Program-made: the position numbers and the translations under genes
The notes under the pieces: generated by a model
Seen by the model: the letters and a program-made list of their open reading frames with translations, nothing else
Databases searched by the model: none
What the model was told of the DNA's origin: nothing
Assembly (NCBI GenBank): GCA_021613535.1
Contig: CP075492.1
Location: forward strand, 3,596,001 to 3,660,000
From: Adineta vaga
Taxonomy: Eukaryota; Rotifera
Reading direction: 5' to 3'
DNA length: 64,000 nt
Shown here: positions 1-13,150 of the stretch, piece after piece
How positions within the stretch are numbered: position 1 is the first letter of the stretch
Layout: each line of letters starts with the position of its first letter

Positions 1-130
1 TCTATTTGAAACATCAAGTGAGAATGATTTTTTTTTCAAGTGCAATTTTTTAAATAACCATAAAACCAAAATAATGAAAATTTGTCAATAAAAACCATTC
101 GATTTCTTCATTTTTCTTATTTTTAGAAAA

Positions 131-1342
<1,212 letters not shown>

Positions 1343-2052
1343 ATTTTTTCATTCCAACGCGATATTGTACTTATACATTTTTCTTTTTGACTCTATGTAC
1401 ATCTTCTTATTTCTCTTTCTCATCAGTATATTTTTTCGTGTCTTTCTTTTCGTTCAAATATCTATCTATATATGGTATGTGTATATGTTAGGTTCATTTT
1501 GTTAGTCAGATAATAAAAGATCGTGTGAAGAACGTTCGTAAGAATTGATTATTGTTTTGATATGAATAATGGTAACGAATAGTTTTATTCACGATTGAAT
1601 TTGACTCAAGTACCGAAGAAACTTGTAGAAACATTGATTATTAGTCATTCTCATGTCTTTATCTGTTTTTATTCTGAACTACCTTGATCGTTTAAAAAGA
1701 CTATTACACATATTCGCTCTCTCTCTCTCTCTCAGAAAATGTACTTTTGTATTAAAGAAACCATTGTATTACTTGTATGTTCTACTTTCGATGCCAAACA
1801 AAAAGCACAGTAGCATGTTCGATCTGTATCTTCATTGTATTTGAATTAATAAATCTTATTATAAAAAAACAATTGTTAGGCTTCAATTTCAAGCTTAACG
1901 AACATATAAATTACATATGTCAGTAATATATCGTATAGCATAATTGAAATGAAACCTTCACGTCATTCACGAGCAAATATGGTGAATTATTTTCTCCATA
2001 TATTTTCCGGTATTTTTATTTAAGAAATGCCTTAATTTAGAAATCTTCTTCT
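1343..2052. other. Intergenic, no gene seen
   Basis: This is the 3' flank of the kinase gene and the upstream region of the next gene. It has a short CT microsatellite near 1716-1733 and an AATAAA about 500 bp past the kinase stop, near 1846. No coding pattern is supported on either strand. Confidence 0.6.
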
Positions 2053-3524
2053 ATGACAAAAACTACGCGATCTATTCGAGTCATTCATACAACTATTCGA
2101 CCAGAAAGACGAATTAATTGTGAAAATAACAAATCAATTCATTGTAATTCGTCAACGAAAAGTCATTCAAATCATCGTTCATTAACACAAGTAAGTAGTA
2201 TAATAATACAATGAACCAAGAGTAATTTAAATCTTGTTTACTCAATAGTCATTTCAAAAGAACATTTCGCCATATAATAATTCTGAAAAACAATCATCAT
2301 TACCTGATTTATCAAGTGATCTATCAACATCATCAAAACAGCAGTTTAACATTAATGTCAGCGACTATCATCCATCATCTTCAGAAACGAAAGTAAATGT
2401 TTCTTTATGGAGAAAAGAGTATGAGTGTAGAAGATAAAGTCAAGATCTAACCTTAAAGCAAAAAATATTTATTATTTTTCTTTAATTAACAGATATCAAG
2501 ATTTCAAACAGATCGAAAAGGCACAATAAAAGATATGTGGAAAGAATCAAACAAGAACAAAAGAAGAAAGTAGATTATTATAATTTTCATCTTTATTATG
2601 TATATTTACTTCTCATCTAGATATTTTCCTCATTCTTGTGGTCATCGTTTATATTTATGTATATTTATTTCAATTTGTTGTACTCTTCTGATAGCAATAG
2701 GTATTGCTGCAATTTCAGTCGGATTATTAATAAAAACTTCAAAACCATCGACAACAACAACAACAACAACAACAACACTACTAACAACAACATTAAGTAA
2801 GCTAGAATAAGTGTGCGGATAGATTAACTTCTCTGGCATTCACATCTAATATATCTGAATTTGTATGAAAATAATCACTGAAGATGTATCAGACTAACTG
2901 AGGCCGAAATTTTCGGTTTATAATCTCGCTCATGGTACATCTCTAAATGATAACTTTCTAATTTCTTTAACAGATCTGACATCATTCATAATTACAAATG
3001 AGACTTTCTATGGTATATGGAACACAACTGCTGGTAGTAATGGTGAACTATCGACTCCTGGTAGCGTTTTTGGCAACTATAATCCAAGTGAAATACCGAG
3101 CTATGCCTTTGATCAAAATACTAATACCAAATATACTAGTTACGGTATTTGTAATCAAAGTTCCATCTATTCACTTGAGTGTGGAGTAAATACTGGTTTT
3201 TATCTCACATTTCAACAAGGTGCATCATTACTAACAGGTATACGATTTTCGACTGGTAATAATCGTCCAGATCGTGACCCATTGACAATAACTATTGAGG
3301 GAAGCAATCAAGTTCCTTCTGCACTTCTACTCGGTTCTAGTTGGACTTTAATATATAATGATTCAACTGGTTTAGATATTGATCCAGGTCGTTATAGTGT
3401 TGGTATGACTCAAATAATATCAAACAATATCGTTCCGTATAACAGTTATCGTGTTCTCGTTACTTCTATACGTAATATATCTAATGCTGTTCAATATAGT
3501 GAAGTCGAATTATTTGGTTATTGA
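2053..3524 (+). CDS. Type II single-pass membrane protein with galactose-binding-like (discoidin-type) ectodomain
   Basis: Five exons join in frame: 2053-2190, 2249-2392, 2493-2569, 2621-2796 and 2974-3524, giving 361 residues. All introns are GT-AG. The N-terminal ~125 residues are Ser/Thr/Asn-rich and basic, with no signal peptide, so they are predicted cytoplasmic. One hydrophobic segment follows (LYLCIFISICCTLLIAIGIA). Next comes a polythreonine stalk encoded by an (ACA)n run at 2751-2778, then a ~185-residue ectodomain. The ectodomain has features of a jelly-roll galactose-binding-like fold: YAFDQNTNTKYTSYG early, GIRFSTGNNRPDRDPLTITI in the middle, and a terminal YSEVELFGY typical of F5/8-C-like domains. 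Several N-glycosylation sequons are visible. Inferred role: surface lectin-like or adhesion protein. The fold assignment rests on pattern, not on a search; splice joins are supported by frame continuity across all four introns. Confidence 0.75.
2751..2778 (+). repeat. ACA trinucleotide repeat coding for a polythreonine stalk
   Basis: An (ACA)n run within exon 4 of the membrane-protein gene encodes nine consecutive threonines just outside the membrane. Such runs are length-variable and the stalk is probably O-glycosylated (inference). Confidence 0.8.
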
Positions 3525-4651
3525 CACTTGAGCGTGTAGGTGTTCTTCTGACCCTCACCCTAACGTGATAAAAAAGACAGTTTTCTTGTACTATCTAGTT
3601 AACAATAAACTATGATACCAGTATATGTGATGATAAAGCCGTCATTATACATGTCGTTGTTTGTTACTACAGAAGATAAAAATGAAATTGACTTGAGACG
3701 GTATGAATATTACAAATTTAAGTTACTTGAAAGGGAACAAATAACTGACTGCCGAAAATATGCTCACTAAACAGGTCTCTATTTTCTTCTTAAGTTCTTT
3801 TCTTGTTATACGCACATTGTCATATACCGAAGATTGAATCTCATTTTGATGAATTATGAGAAGAACAACGATGTGTCTTAAAAAGAACCACATAGAATCT
3901 GTTTGAGTGATTAGTCAAATATTTAGTATATATTCAGAAATAAATTTCGATTATTGCACGTACGATTCTGATAATTCAAACTATATTTGTAAATGTGCTT
4001 TTTCGTTCATTTAAATCAATGATGTTCAGTCAAGACTATATTTTCTTCTGTAATTTCAATAGTAACATAAATTGTTTTCAATACTTATGAAATAATTCGA
4101 GAATATAAATGATCATATATGAAGTTTTTATTTATTTACAATGTTTGGCAATCTATACACACGCAAAAAAAGAAAAATTGTTTTCTTTTTGAAAATATTA
4201 AAACAAAGTTTTTCATATTTGTCTTATCTTCATTAAAAATGATGTCATTGTAATTCTTTATATTTGTTGATTTAAAAGGAAATCTACAAGAGTTTGTTAT
4301 CGAGATAAGAGAAAAAACAAAAATATTCGTTGGAAATTTCATTTGTTTTATCGAATTTCAGAATCTTCACGACAAAACATTAAAAGAATCTAAAGAATAT
4401 CATATTCGATATTTTGATCAAAATGCATTTCATCTCTTTATGAATTTTTCCTTTTTAAAAACATCACCATCAATGAAAATATTTTAAACAAAACAAATTC
4501 ACATCGTTATTCAACTACTTTCCTTTTCATCTCAGTCGTACTTATACAATACCCATTTTGCACATCCACACCCTCACACACTTGATATTGAGTCTGAAAT
4601 CTTCTATTCCAATATGATTTGAATATTTTTAGATAAAACATAACTTCTTTC
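3525..4651. other. Intergenic, no gene seen
   Basis: AT-rich sequence with no supported coding frame. G/C-triplet-rich short tracts occur at 3548-3565 and 4563-4581 (CACACCCTC-like), similar to tracts elsewhere in the window. An acceptor-like TTTTTAG ends at 4632, twenty bases before the caspase-like start. Confidence 0.5.
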
Positions 4652-5506
4652 ATGGCTTCTGTGGAAAATCTTTCTTCTTCAGTTAATCTTCATCGTAAAA
4701 TAGCACTTGTTATTGGTATTAGTGAATATAAAATAAATAAATCTTTACCAAATGCTATTAATGATGCAAATGGTATGTCGAAAATGTTAAAATCAATGGG
4801 ATTTCTTATTCATGATGGTGAAGCAAAATTAAACTTGACACGCAAAGATTTTAAATTAATATTGACAGCTTTCATAGAATCAATCGAAGATAAAGATATC
4901 GTTCTGTTTTATTATGCTGGACATGGTACACAATGGGAAGTAAGATGAATAATTAAAGATTGTTATTTTTCATTTTCTTTTTATTCTTAGGATCAAAATT
5001 ATTTAATTCCATCGGATGATTTTAAAGTCGAAAATAATGAAAATATTCAATTAACTGGACCTGATTTAAAAAAATATGCAATCAATGCACAAACTCTTTT
5101 GAATAATATTGATGATCGTGATCCATTTCTAACAATATTTCTCTTAGATTGTTGTCGAACTTATCATTTAGGTCATATTGAATCAGAAAAAAATAAAAGA
5201 GGTGATGTAACTAATCGTTCTAAAGGACTAAGTTTAATGCCCCCTAAAATTGGTTCATTAATTGCATTTGCATGTGCACCGGGAAGAGATGCTGATGATG
5301 GAAATAATGGAGAAAAGAATGGATTATTTACAAAATATCTTCTTCAACATCTTTCAACACCAAATGAAGATATTGAAATACTTTTACGTCGTGTTAGAAA
5401 TAATGTCATGGAAGAATCCGAGGATGAGCAAATTCCACATGTGACTTCTGTTCTAAGATATGATCATATTTGTTTATTCAATGGGAAAAAAGGTAAAGAA
5501 TTCTAG
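4652..5506 (+). CDS. Caspase-like cysteine peptidase (C14, metacaspase/paracaspase-type p20 domain)
   Basis: Two exons, 4652-4939 and 4991-5506, join in phase 0 across a 51-bp GT-AG intron to give 267 residues. The core opens with a beta strand KIALVIGISEY, then LPNAINDANGMSKMLKSMGF. The catalytic histidine lies in YYAGHG (His91) and the catalytic cysteine in IFLLDCCR (Cys150/151). These match the C14 caspase/metacaspase family, which cleaves after acidic or basic residues in cell-death and proteolytic signalling. The second exon continues with SLIAFACAPGRDADDG, NGLFTKYLLQHL and an HVTSVLRYDHICLFN end, consistent with a complete caspase-fold domain. No prodomain is visible, so it resembles the short p20-like proteins common in bacteria and bdelloids. 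Active-site residues are intact. Confidence 0.85.
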
Positions 5507-5841
5507 AATTTTTATAATCTGATTTAACCCAGAGTGAGATTTGTTTTTGCCAAGAAAAGTATTAAATATCAAAATATAGAACTTGAATAGTGAACGATAA
5601 ATAAAAAACCATTGATAAAAGATTTCTCTTCATGGAAATGATTAGAAAACAAATTATCTTCCAATCATGTTTCCCTGCCTAGTCTTTCCAAAGACACTCC
5701 TTTCGTTTCACTGAATACTATGAGAAATAAGTTCCGAATTTTAGAATTATCTGAATTCATTGTAAAGATCCAAGTATCTCCAATAAACTTTCTTTTCCTT
5801 TTGATTCGATTCAAATGTTAAAATAACAAATACGAAAATAA
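5507..5841. other. Intergenic, no gene seen
   Basis: AT-rich spacer between the caspase-like gene and the NHL reading frame. No B-box exon like those of the complete NHL genes can be found here. Confidence 0.5.
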
Positions 5842-6966
5842 ATGACACCTTTCGAAGATTCATCAATTAAATACAATATATTCGAGTATAATTACACATT
5901 TACAAATGAAACAATTCTTTTGTTAATCGATGAAAAAAAGGACAAATTTCAGAAAGTTTTCTTCGAAGAAATTTCGTATTCTTCTTTTTTTCTGATGAAA
6001 ACCATTTCTTTAGAAATACAATTCAAAAAGTGGAGACAAGATGCAGATATTATTGCGGGAGGAAATGGATTGGGAGGCAGATTAAATCAATTCTTTTATC
6101 CTAGAGGAGTATTTATTGATAAAAACAAAACCATTTTCATTGCTGATTTTGGAAATCATCGTATTGTTGATTGGAAATCAGGTGAGAAAGAAGGAAGAAT
6201 TGTTGTAGGTGGAAATGGAAAAGGAGAGAGAAGAGATCAATTGACTTATCCAACAAATATGATTGTTAATCAACAAAATCATTCAATCATCATTGCTGAT
6301 TCTGAAAACAGACGGATTATTCGGTGGTGGCTGGAACAAACACAAGGATTCAGACGATTTTTCTCGTTTTTCAATCAAAATCAACAAGAAATTCTTATCG
6401 AAAATATTTCTTGTTGGGATTTAACAATAGATCAACATGGATTTCTTTATGTTTCTGATTTGGAGAAGAATGAAGTGAGGAAATGGAAGTTAGAAAAGAT
6501 TAATAAAAACAAAGAAGGAATATTAGTAGCAGGTGGAAATGGAAAAGGAAATCAACGAAATCAACTCAACTCTCCTACTTTCATTTTCGTTGATAAAGAT
6601 CAATCTCTTTATGTTTCAGATCGAGAGAATCATCGTGTGATGAAATGGAGAAAAGATGCGAATGAAGGAGTTGTTATGGCTGGAGGAAATGGTGAAGGAA
6701 ACAGTCTCAATCAATTGAATCAACCTGAAGGATTGTTTGTTGATGAATGGAATCAGATCTATATGGCAGATTGTGCGAATCATCGAATAATGCGATGGTG
6801 TGAAGGAGATGAAGAAGGTTCGATTGTTGTTGGTGGAAATGATTGGGGGAGTGAATCAAATCAATTCAATGGTCCCGTTGGTTTATCATTTGATTTTGAA
6901 GGAAATCTTTATGTTTCAGATAGTTGGAATGCTCGAATCGTTCGATTTGATTTAATTCGTGAATAA
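5842..6966 (+). CDS. NHL-repeat protein, copy A (solo NHL exon; start uncertain)
   Basis: An open frame of 374 codons. From about residue 58 it carries six NHL blades of the form (I/V)VAGGNG-x-G-x-x-x-NQL-x-x-P-x-x-x-(F/I)VD...(I/V)(A/S)D-x-x-NHR(I/V)-x-x-W, a six-bladed propeller for protein or RNA binding. In four sibling genes this block is a second exon following ...TTTAG and starting xAA ACG AAA TTT CAA. Here the same acceptor TTCTTTAG ends at 6013 and homology starts at 6014, so the first ~57 residues probably translate ancestral intron. No upstream B-box/coiled-coil exon is visible. Blade 3 has an insertion of about 12 residues (WWLEQTQGFRRFFSFFNQ) absent elsewhere. It may be a free-standing NHL protein started at 5842, or an exon orphan. 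Confidence 0.65.
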   Translation: MTPFEDSSIKYNIFEYNYTFTNETILLLIDEKKDKFQKVFFEEISYSSFFLMKTISLEIQFKKWRQDADIIAGGNGLGGRLNQFFYPRGVFIDKNKTIFIADFGNHRIVDWKSGEKEGRIVVGGNGKGERRDQLTYPTNMIVNQQNHSIIIADSENRRIIRWWLEQTQGFRRFFSFFNQNQQEILIENISCWDLTIDQHGFLYVSDLEKNEVRKWKLEKINKNKEGILVAGGNGKGNQRNQLNSPTFIFVDKDQSLYVSDRENHRVMKWRKDANEGVVMAGGNGEGNSLNQLNQPEGLFVDEWNQIYMADCANHRIMRWCEGDEEGSIVVGGNDWGSESNQFNGPVGLSFDFEGNLYVSDSWNARIVRFDLIRE

Positions 6967-8156
6967 AAGCATTTTTTGTTTTTTGATTGAAAAAAGAAAA
7001 GCAAGATTTTTGAGAAATGAAGAAGAAATTTCACGAAAGAAAATATCCTTTGTGAATTTAAACGAATTCTTTTCATCTCAAAAGAAACTACGCAGAAAAA
7101 ACGATTTGATTTGAAATTGATTCGAAAAACAAAATCTTTTTTCAACGGAAAAAGAATAAAATTTCTCTTTAAATTTCACATAAAAAATCACTTTTTAGAT
7201 TATAATAAACCATATGTATGTATTAGAGTTATCTAGTCGTTATTGCTATAAATAATTTTGTAAATTGAAAGTGTTACAATACAAATGAATATCAATTTAA
7301 TTTTCATATTGTATAATTATGATAATATAAGTATAATGATAGATTATAATATCAATCAATTTTTGATTTTCTATGAAATAAATACAAAAACAATTATTAT
7401 CATAGTCTCTTCTTTATTATATTCATTAGTATGTGATTTCTTATATCATTTAATAAGAAAATCATTATTTTGAGGATGGGTGTGGATGTTGATGTAATCT
7501 CATTGCAGTCGAGCAACAAAAATTGGCCAGACAATTGATCCTATTTTTTCTCTAAATAATCTTTTTGTTATATACTTTCTTAGATTGTGCTTTGTGAACA
7601 CTTCACTGGAAAGAATATTCCTAGTTTCTCTATAAATTAAATGTCCTTCTTTTGTTTCTTCGAGTTTTTATATTTTCATAAAGAAAAAATACTGAAGCGA
7701 GGCGTTTCTACGGTTTGTTGATCAACTAGATATGTTATTTTAGGCAAGAAAATATATGAATATGGTAAAAAATTGTCATAGAAACAGCGCAGAAATATTT
7801 TCACTAAAAGAGTATACAGTTTTTCTTTTTAATTTACTAAATTTTGTGCGTTATTCTCCATTTAAAACTTAACTGCCTAGAGTGTGCGAAGTAGTCAAAA
7901 CAAAAACTTTTTTCTCTGACAAACTGGGTGGAATATCTTTAGAATCGATCATCTTTTTCTTATATTGTGAAGATGTAAGAGATGCCAAATTACTATGATG
8001 TAATATATGTTACATATGGTAGTCAACTGGCTTCTTTGTGCATCTCTGGAGGCATCTTCAGGATATGTAATATTACTTCTAAATAGAATATACTTTTATT
8101 TTAGAGCAAGGCATCACAATTTTCTTTGAAGTATTGGAAAACTTTTAACTAGTATC
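6967..8156. other. Intergenic, no gene seen
   Basis: AT-rich spacer. It holds a G-rich tract at 7471-7490 (GAGGATGGGTGTGG), similar to tracts near 45.03 kb, and an imperfect palindrome ATGTAA-TATATG-TTACAT near 8000. Short open frames here show no family resemblance. Confidence 0.5.
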
Positions 8157-9686
8157 ATGAACTTGAAAACTCTTCTCAAATGGATTTATACAAAAGGATC
8201 CAATTATAATCTTTTCATGTTAGAAGAACATGATTATAATGATGATGACGATATCAAAGATCCAGCTATTATTCTTAAACATCAAAAAAATAAAACTCGG
8301 TTGTACGTTATACTTCTCGCAGGTAAATCGTATACAAATTCGATATTCCAGTGAAGAACTGAAGTTCTAATTCTGTATTTGTTTCTTTATTTTAGTATGT
8401 CTCTATGTGTTATTCTATGTTACTTTGATTAGAAGGGAATATGAAACAGTTGTTATTTCTAGGATAACATCTGATATTTTCAAGAAACTTTCTTCTGAAC
8501 ATATCGAAACTCTTTCATGTCCATGTAGAAGAAGCATCATATCATATGAAAATTTTGTTTTTAACAATCTCACAATGCATCCCATATGTTCGAGTGTTTT
8601 TGTTGATAAACAATGGATCGAAGGATTATATTTCGCAAATGCAAGTCTATATGCCAGTTGGGATTTTCGAACAACGGCTTTTTCTCAAGTAAATCAGAAT
8701 TATATTTTGATCGAATTATTATAGTATTTGTCTTAAAAAAAATTGTTTTATTTAGTTCGAACTTCTCTCCAAATTTTGTTCGCTTTCGAATGAAACTATT
8801 TTCCAAATTCAAACTGATATTAACAATATTAACTTTATTTCCATTGAACTGCAATCTGAAGCGCAAGTTCAGTTAGGAGTAGATGGCTTCATTGATATTC
8901 AGAAAAACAATGCATTTGATCGAATCAAATCATTCTTGAATTATTTGAATACAACAATTCAAGGAAATTTATTAGCTTCAGCACTTGGCACCAACTGGAT
9001 AGTTGGAATACGATATGAGACGCAAAATATTTTTTATCCCTATCCATCAATAGTAGCATATACTTTCAACTATTCGAGTATGCAAAAATGCGGCGAAAAC
9101 AATTTTGTAGCTCCAGCCACTCTCAATTCGCTATTAGTTGGTCCAACGGATTACAATCCAAGAATAATGATAATAGGAGTACTCAATTCAGCAATCGTCA
9201 ACGGCTTTTTCACAGCATGTACACCCCTTGAAGCAATTTTGGAAAGTACATTGCATTGCCTATACGAAACTGAATGTATTCAATTGTTGTTGAATTATTT
9301 CCCAAAACTCAACCAAGTTCGTCTTTTATGATTCCTTATTTGTCAAATATTCTTTTTTCTTTTAGATGAACTTCAATTGGAATAATTCTGTTCTGACCTC
9401 AAAACATCAAAATATTTCTGTCATTAATCATCTAAATACACTTTTCATTGAAAATTGGTCAACAAAAATCAACTATTCAACATATTTTCATCAATGTTCT
9501 CCATCAATGTGTACATACACAACAAGAAATCGAGTCAATTTATCTATTGCCATCACTCTTTTCATTAGTCTTTATGGTGGTCTCATCATTATACTTCGTT
9601 TCGTTGCATCATATTTCATTGATATCTTGTCGAAATTAAAAGATCATTCAAGTAATTCAAATGAAAATTCATCATCTTGTTCATAG
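8157..9686 (+). CDS. Two-TM Cys-rich surface module 1 (bdelloid-type uncharacterised family)
   Basis: Four exons: 8157-8322, 8396-8688, 8756-9316 and 9366-9686, all in frame across GT-AG introns of 49-73 bp. A short acidic N-terminus leads to TM1 (RLYVILLAVCLYVLFYVTLI). A ~370-residue ectodomain follows with recurring family motifs: LSCPCR, PICSSVFVDKQWIEGL, LHCLYETECIQLLLNYF and LFIENWSTKINYSTYFHQCSPSMCTY. TM2 is LSIAITLFISLYGGLIIILRF. I do not know a named domain; the same pattern recurs in the next two modules. The stop at 9684-9686 may not be used: a donor after 9651 and an acceptor at 9698 define a 47-bp intron that joins this frame in phase 1 to module 2. Confidence 0.7.
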
Positions 9687-9698
9687 AATTTCTTTTAG

Positions 9699-11403
9699 AT
9701 CCTCAAAATACACAAACATTCAGTTCGATTCAGGCAATGAAACAATTGAATTTATTCAAAAATATTCATGATCGAACAGGAGCGAGTATCAGACAACAAA
9801 GAATAATCACTCGTATTTATTTGATTTTTTTATTTGGTAAAGTTATTCTCATTGCACATATTTTGCGTGTTCATTTGTATCTTTTGAAAAATTAGGTTCA
9901 ATAAGTATTCTTCTACTATTCACAACATTAAGTAATGAAATAACAACAATAACAATCTCAAATCCTTCAATTATAATTTATAAATCATTAGAAAACATTT
10001 ATTCAACAACACTGCGATGTCCATGTTCAAATAAAACAATATCTCATCAAACCTTTATGTCATTTTCTCCAACATTTCATCAAATATGTTCAAGTGGTTT
10101 CATTGATGATGCTTGGATTAAAATGTTAAAATCGTCAAGAAACTACTATGTCAGTAATGATTGGAGTAATAAAGCAAATCAACAATTTCAATTATTATCT
10201 GATCTTTGTCGATTAGCTAATAGAACAATTATTGATGCTATTGATCGATTTCTTTCGCAAGTATTTATCGCTTCTTCTATAATGAATGAAATGGATTTTA
10301 ATAAACAATTAAATTCGAGTATAAATCAATTTTACCAATCAACACTTTACCACTTTGAGTTCCAGAAAAATATCATCGAACTAATTATGCAAGTGGATCA
10401 ACTTTATGCGGGAATATTCATAATTGGATCTGACTATTCTAATATTGGCTTAATCGTAAATGTAATAACAAATGAGACCAACAATGATACAACGTCGCAA
10501 GTATATCATTATAAACAAGACTTTGAAACAAGTTTATTAGATTTTCTTCTATTATTAGCGTATTGAGATGAATAGAAAGAGAGTACTAAAAATAAAGATA
10601 ACATCGAATACTGAATAAGTTCTGTATTATTTGCTATCAATCTCTTCAATAGTGGTAGATTGAATATAATAGAATTTGACAGCAAGAGCATTTTTATCCG
10701 ATATAAATATGAACTGTTTTATATATAGATCCAATTGATTTCAGCTGGAATTCAAAATATAGATTCAACATCGGTTGAATGTGTCTGTGCTATTGATCCA
10801 TCATGTCAAAATCCAGCTGTTATCTATGATCCCTATTTCGACTTCGAATGGAATAACGATGTCAATCTTATTTATAACATATCCGGTTGGATGCAAGGCT
10901 GTCTTGCTATTGATTCACTTCTACTCTCAACACTTCAGTGTTTATATGTGGATTCAGATTGTTTTCCACGCATATTGAACTATTTAGCAATCAGAAATTT
11001 AGTGTCTATCAGTCTTCTGTCATCTTCACTTCGTATACAACCTCTCGTCTACGAGTCAGCAGTAAGTCGGTTTCCTCCCGATACCTCAGTTTCATTAATC
11101 GTCAAAGAACTCATGATGGAACAATGGAACCCTTCTTTATCATATCAACATTTCTATGAAAGTTGTGCACCCATATATTGTTCTTATTCTCAAACAGTTC
11201 GCAAGGAATCTTTCATTGGAGTTATTATAAAATTAGTATCGATGATTGGTGGTATTGTTGTCTCATTACGTATGTTAATACCTCATCTTGTTAAATTTAT
11301 ATCAAGAGTTTCCACAAAGCCAAAGGAAAATCCAAAACAACCAGAACAAAGTAATCATCTACAGTTACTTTCGTTTTTAATAGTTAACAAACTAATAATC
11401 TAA
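9699..11403 (+). CDS. Two-TM Cys-rich surface module 2
   Basis: Exons 9699-9836 (first internal ATG at 9739), 9896-10500 and 10729-11403 or a spliced end at 11350. Layout matches module 1: QLNLFKNIHDR, TM (RIYLIFLFGSISILLLFTTL), LRCPCSNKTISHQTF, HQICSSGFIDDAWIKML, CVCAIDPSCQNPA, LQCLYVDSDCFPRIL, LMMEQWNPSLSYQHFYESC and TM2 (GVIIKLVSMIGGIVVSLRML). The middle intron (10501-10728) is longer, 228 bp. The block starts right after an acceptor at 9698, only 12 bp past module 1's stop, leaving no room for a promoter. It is therefore either spliced to module 1 or a downstream cistron receiving a spliced leader. A donor at 11351 can join in phase 1 to 11533 in module 3. Confidence 0.68.
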
Positions 11404-11532
11404 GTTTTCCATTCTAAATGTGTGTTACTTATGTGATAGATAATTTGTGACGGCACTTAAAGGATTTGATTTAAATAATTATTTAATAATTGATAATAAA
11501 AAATATATATTATGAAACTCTTTGTAATCTAG

Positions 11533-13092
11533 TTGAACGTAGTTGCATTGATCGATTGAAGATGATGGTGCAGAATCTTATCAAAGTTTTACGTACAACA
11601 TTCGTTGAATTAAATATATTCACAACACGTGATCTAGGAAGTGATGTTGATCGAGTCACAGCTAAACGTTATGGTCGATGGGCAACTCGTCTTTATATTC
11701 TCTTATTTCTAAGTGGTCTAACCATTCTGATGTTCTATACACTTATTCAAACACATACTTTAACAAAAACTTTTGCTAAACCATCTTTTACTTACTTTAA
11801 TCATTTGACAAAAATCTATGGTGATGAATTAAAATGTTCATGTTCAAAAATAGCATCAACATATGATCAATTTGTGAGAATTGAACCAGTGTTTCATTTG
11901 GTAAGAAAGAATTTTCTATTTAATACTTAAAATATCCTTTGATTTCTCATTTCATCTTATTATTTTTATTGTGCCAAAAGAATAGTAAACAATAAAAATC
12001 GTTCTTTTGTTACTGCTTTCTGAAATATACATAAGTATAGATTATTATTCATATTTATAGGTTTGTACAAGTCCATTTGTATCGGAACAATGGCGACTCT
12101 ATTTAGTCAGTGGTCTCGTTCCTAATTTAACGGTCTATGAACAAAGAGATTATCGCCGATTTCTCTCCGCTCATTTACAATATCTTCAAGGATTATGTCA
12201 ACTTTCACAGCAAGCAGTGAATAATTCTATTAGTGAATTTTTGACGTCATTATTGGTGACTGTAGAACTTCTGTCACGAATCAATTTTCAAAATCGTCTT
12301 GTAATTTCAATTGAACAGAGTAAATCGAATGCTCCTGTCTTATTTTCTCGTCTTCTCTATCTCACGCAACTTATTTTTCATGGCAATGCTTTTATATCAA
12401 CTTATGGAACTGATTTTACATATCTTCTCACCAATTATGAAGTAGATTTTGATGTTTATTCACCTACAGAAGCAGTAATCTATGATAATGAATGTTCCTG
12501 TGGAATGTCTTCAAATTGTACAACTCAAGCAACTTTCATTGAAACAAATTCTTCGACTTCGACAAAGTTGTCAGTCAAAGGTATGAAAATGGGATGTATT
12601 CCAAGTGAATCCTTTCGTCTTTCGACTCTTGAATGTTTTTATGATCAATCATGTCTTGATCTTATTCAACAATATACAAATTATCCAAATTCTTTAACTC
12701 CACTTTCAACAACAACAAATTTTAGTCGTTTTCCACAGAATACAACAATAAGTGAACTGATCAATCATTTATTTATTGAAAAATGGTCAACAGAAATGAA
12801 TTATTCATCATATTATGAACAATGTTTACCTTCACTTTGTTCTTACACTAGTATTGAAAAATTTAATCTATTGTATACAATCACTGTTATTCTTGGAATT
12901 CAAGGTGGTTTGACGATTGTTCTCAAATGGATTTGTCCAAAACTCGTTCGAGTTGGATCAAAAATATATTACCATCGAAAAAAACGAATCACTCCGGTTC
13001 ACTCCACTGTTTGTATTGAAATACCGTCTACTGCAATTACTAACACTACTTGGAATTGTGTAATAGAACCAATGAATATACGACCACAGTAA
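11533..13092 (+). CDS. Two-TM Cys-rich surface module 3
   Basis: Exons 11533-11900 and 12061-13092; a stand-alone start would be the ATG at 11562. Motifs in order: LNIFTTRDLGSDVDRVTAKR, TM (RLYILLFLSGLTILMFYTLI), LKCSCSKIASTYDQFVRIEP, HLVCTSPFVSEQWRLYLVSG, CSCGMSSNCTTQATF, LECFYDQSCLDLIQQY, HLFIEKWSTEMNYSSYYEQC and TM2 (LLYTITVILGIQGGLTIVLKW). A short basic tail follows. The family is repeated three times here, so it arose by tandem duplication. The frame ends at 13090-13092, but GT at 13089-13090 and AG at 13139-13140 make a 52-bp phase-2 intron leading directly into the FG-GAP exon. The function is unknown; the paired cysteines and many sequons point to a glycosylated surface receptor. Confidence 0.68.
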
Positions 13093-13150
13093 ATCATCTT
13101 TCTTTTCCTTTGTAATCAAAAATGTTTTTTTTTGGTTTAGAAATAATGTT

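Noticed and set aside
5842-6013. N-terminal 57 codons of the copy A frame as a real domain
   Set aside because: By comparison with four siblings this is former intron sequence before a conserved acceptor; no domain is visible, although translation from 5842 cannot be excluded.
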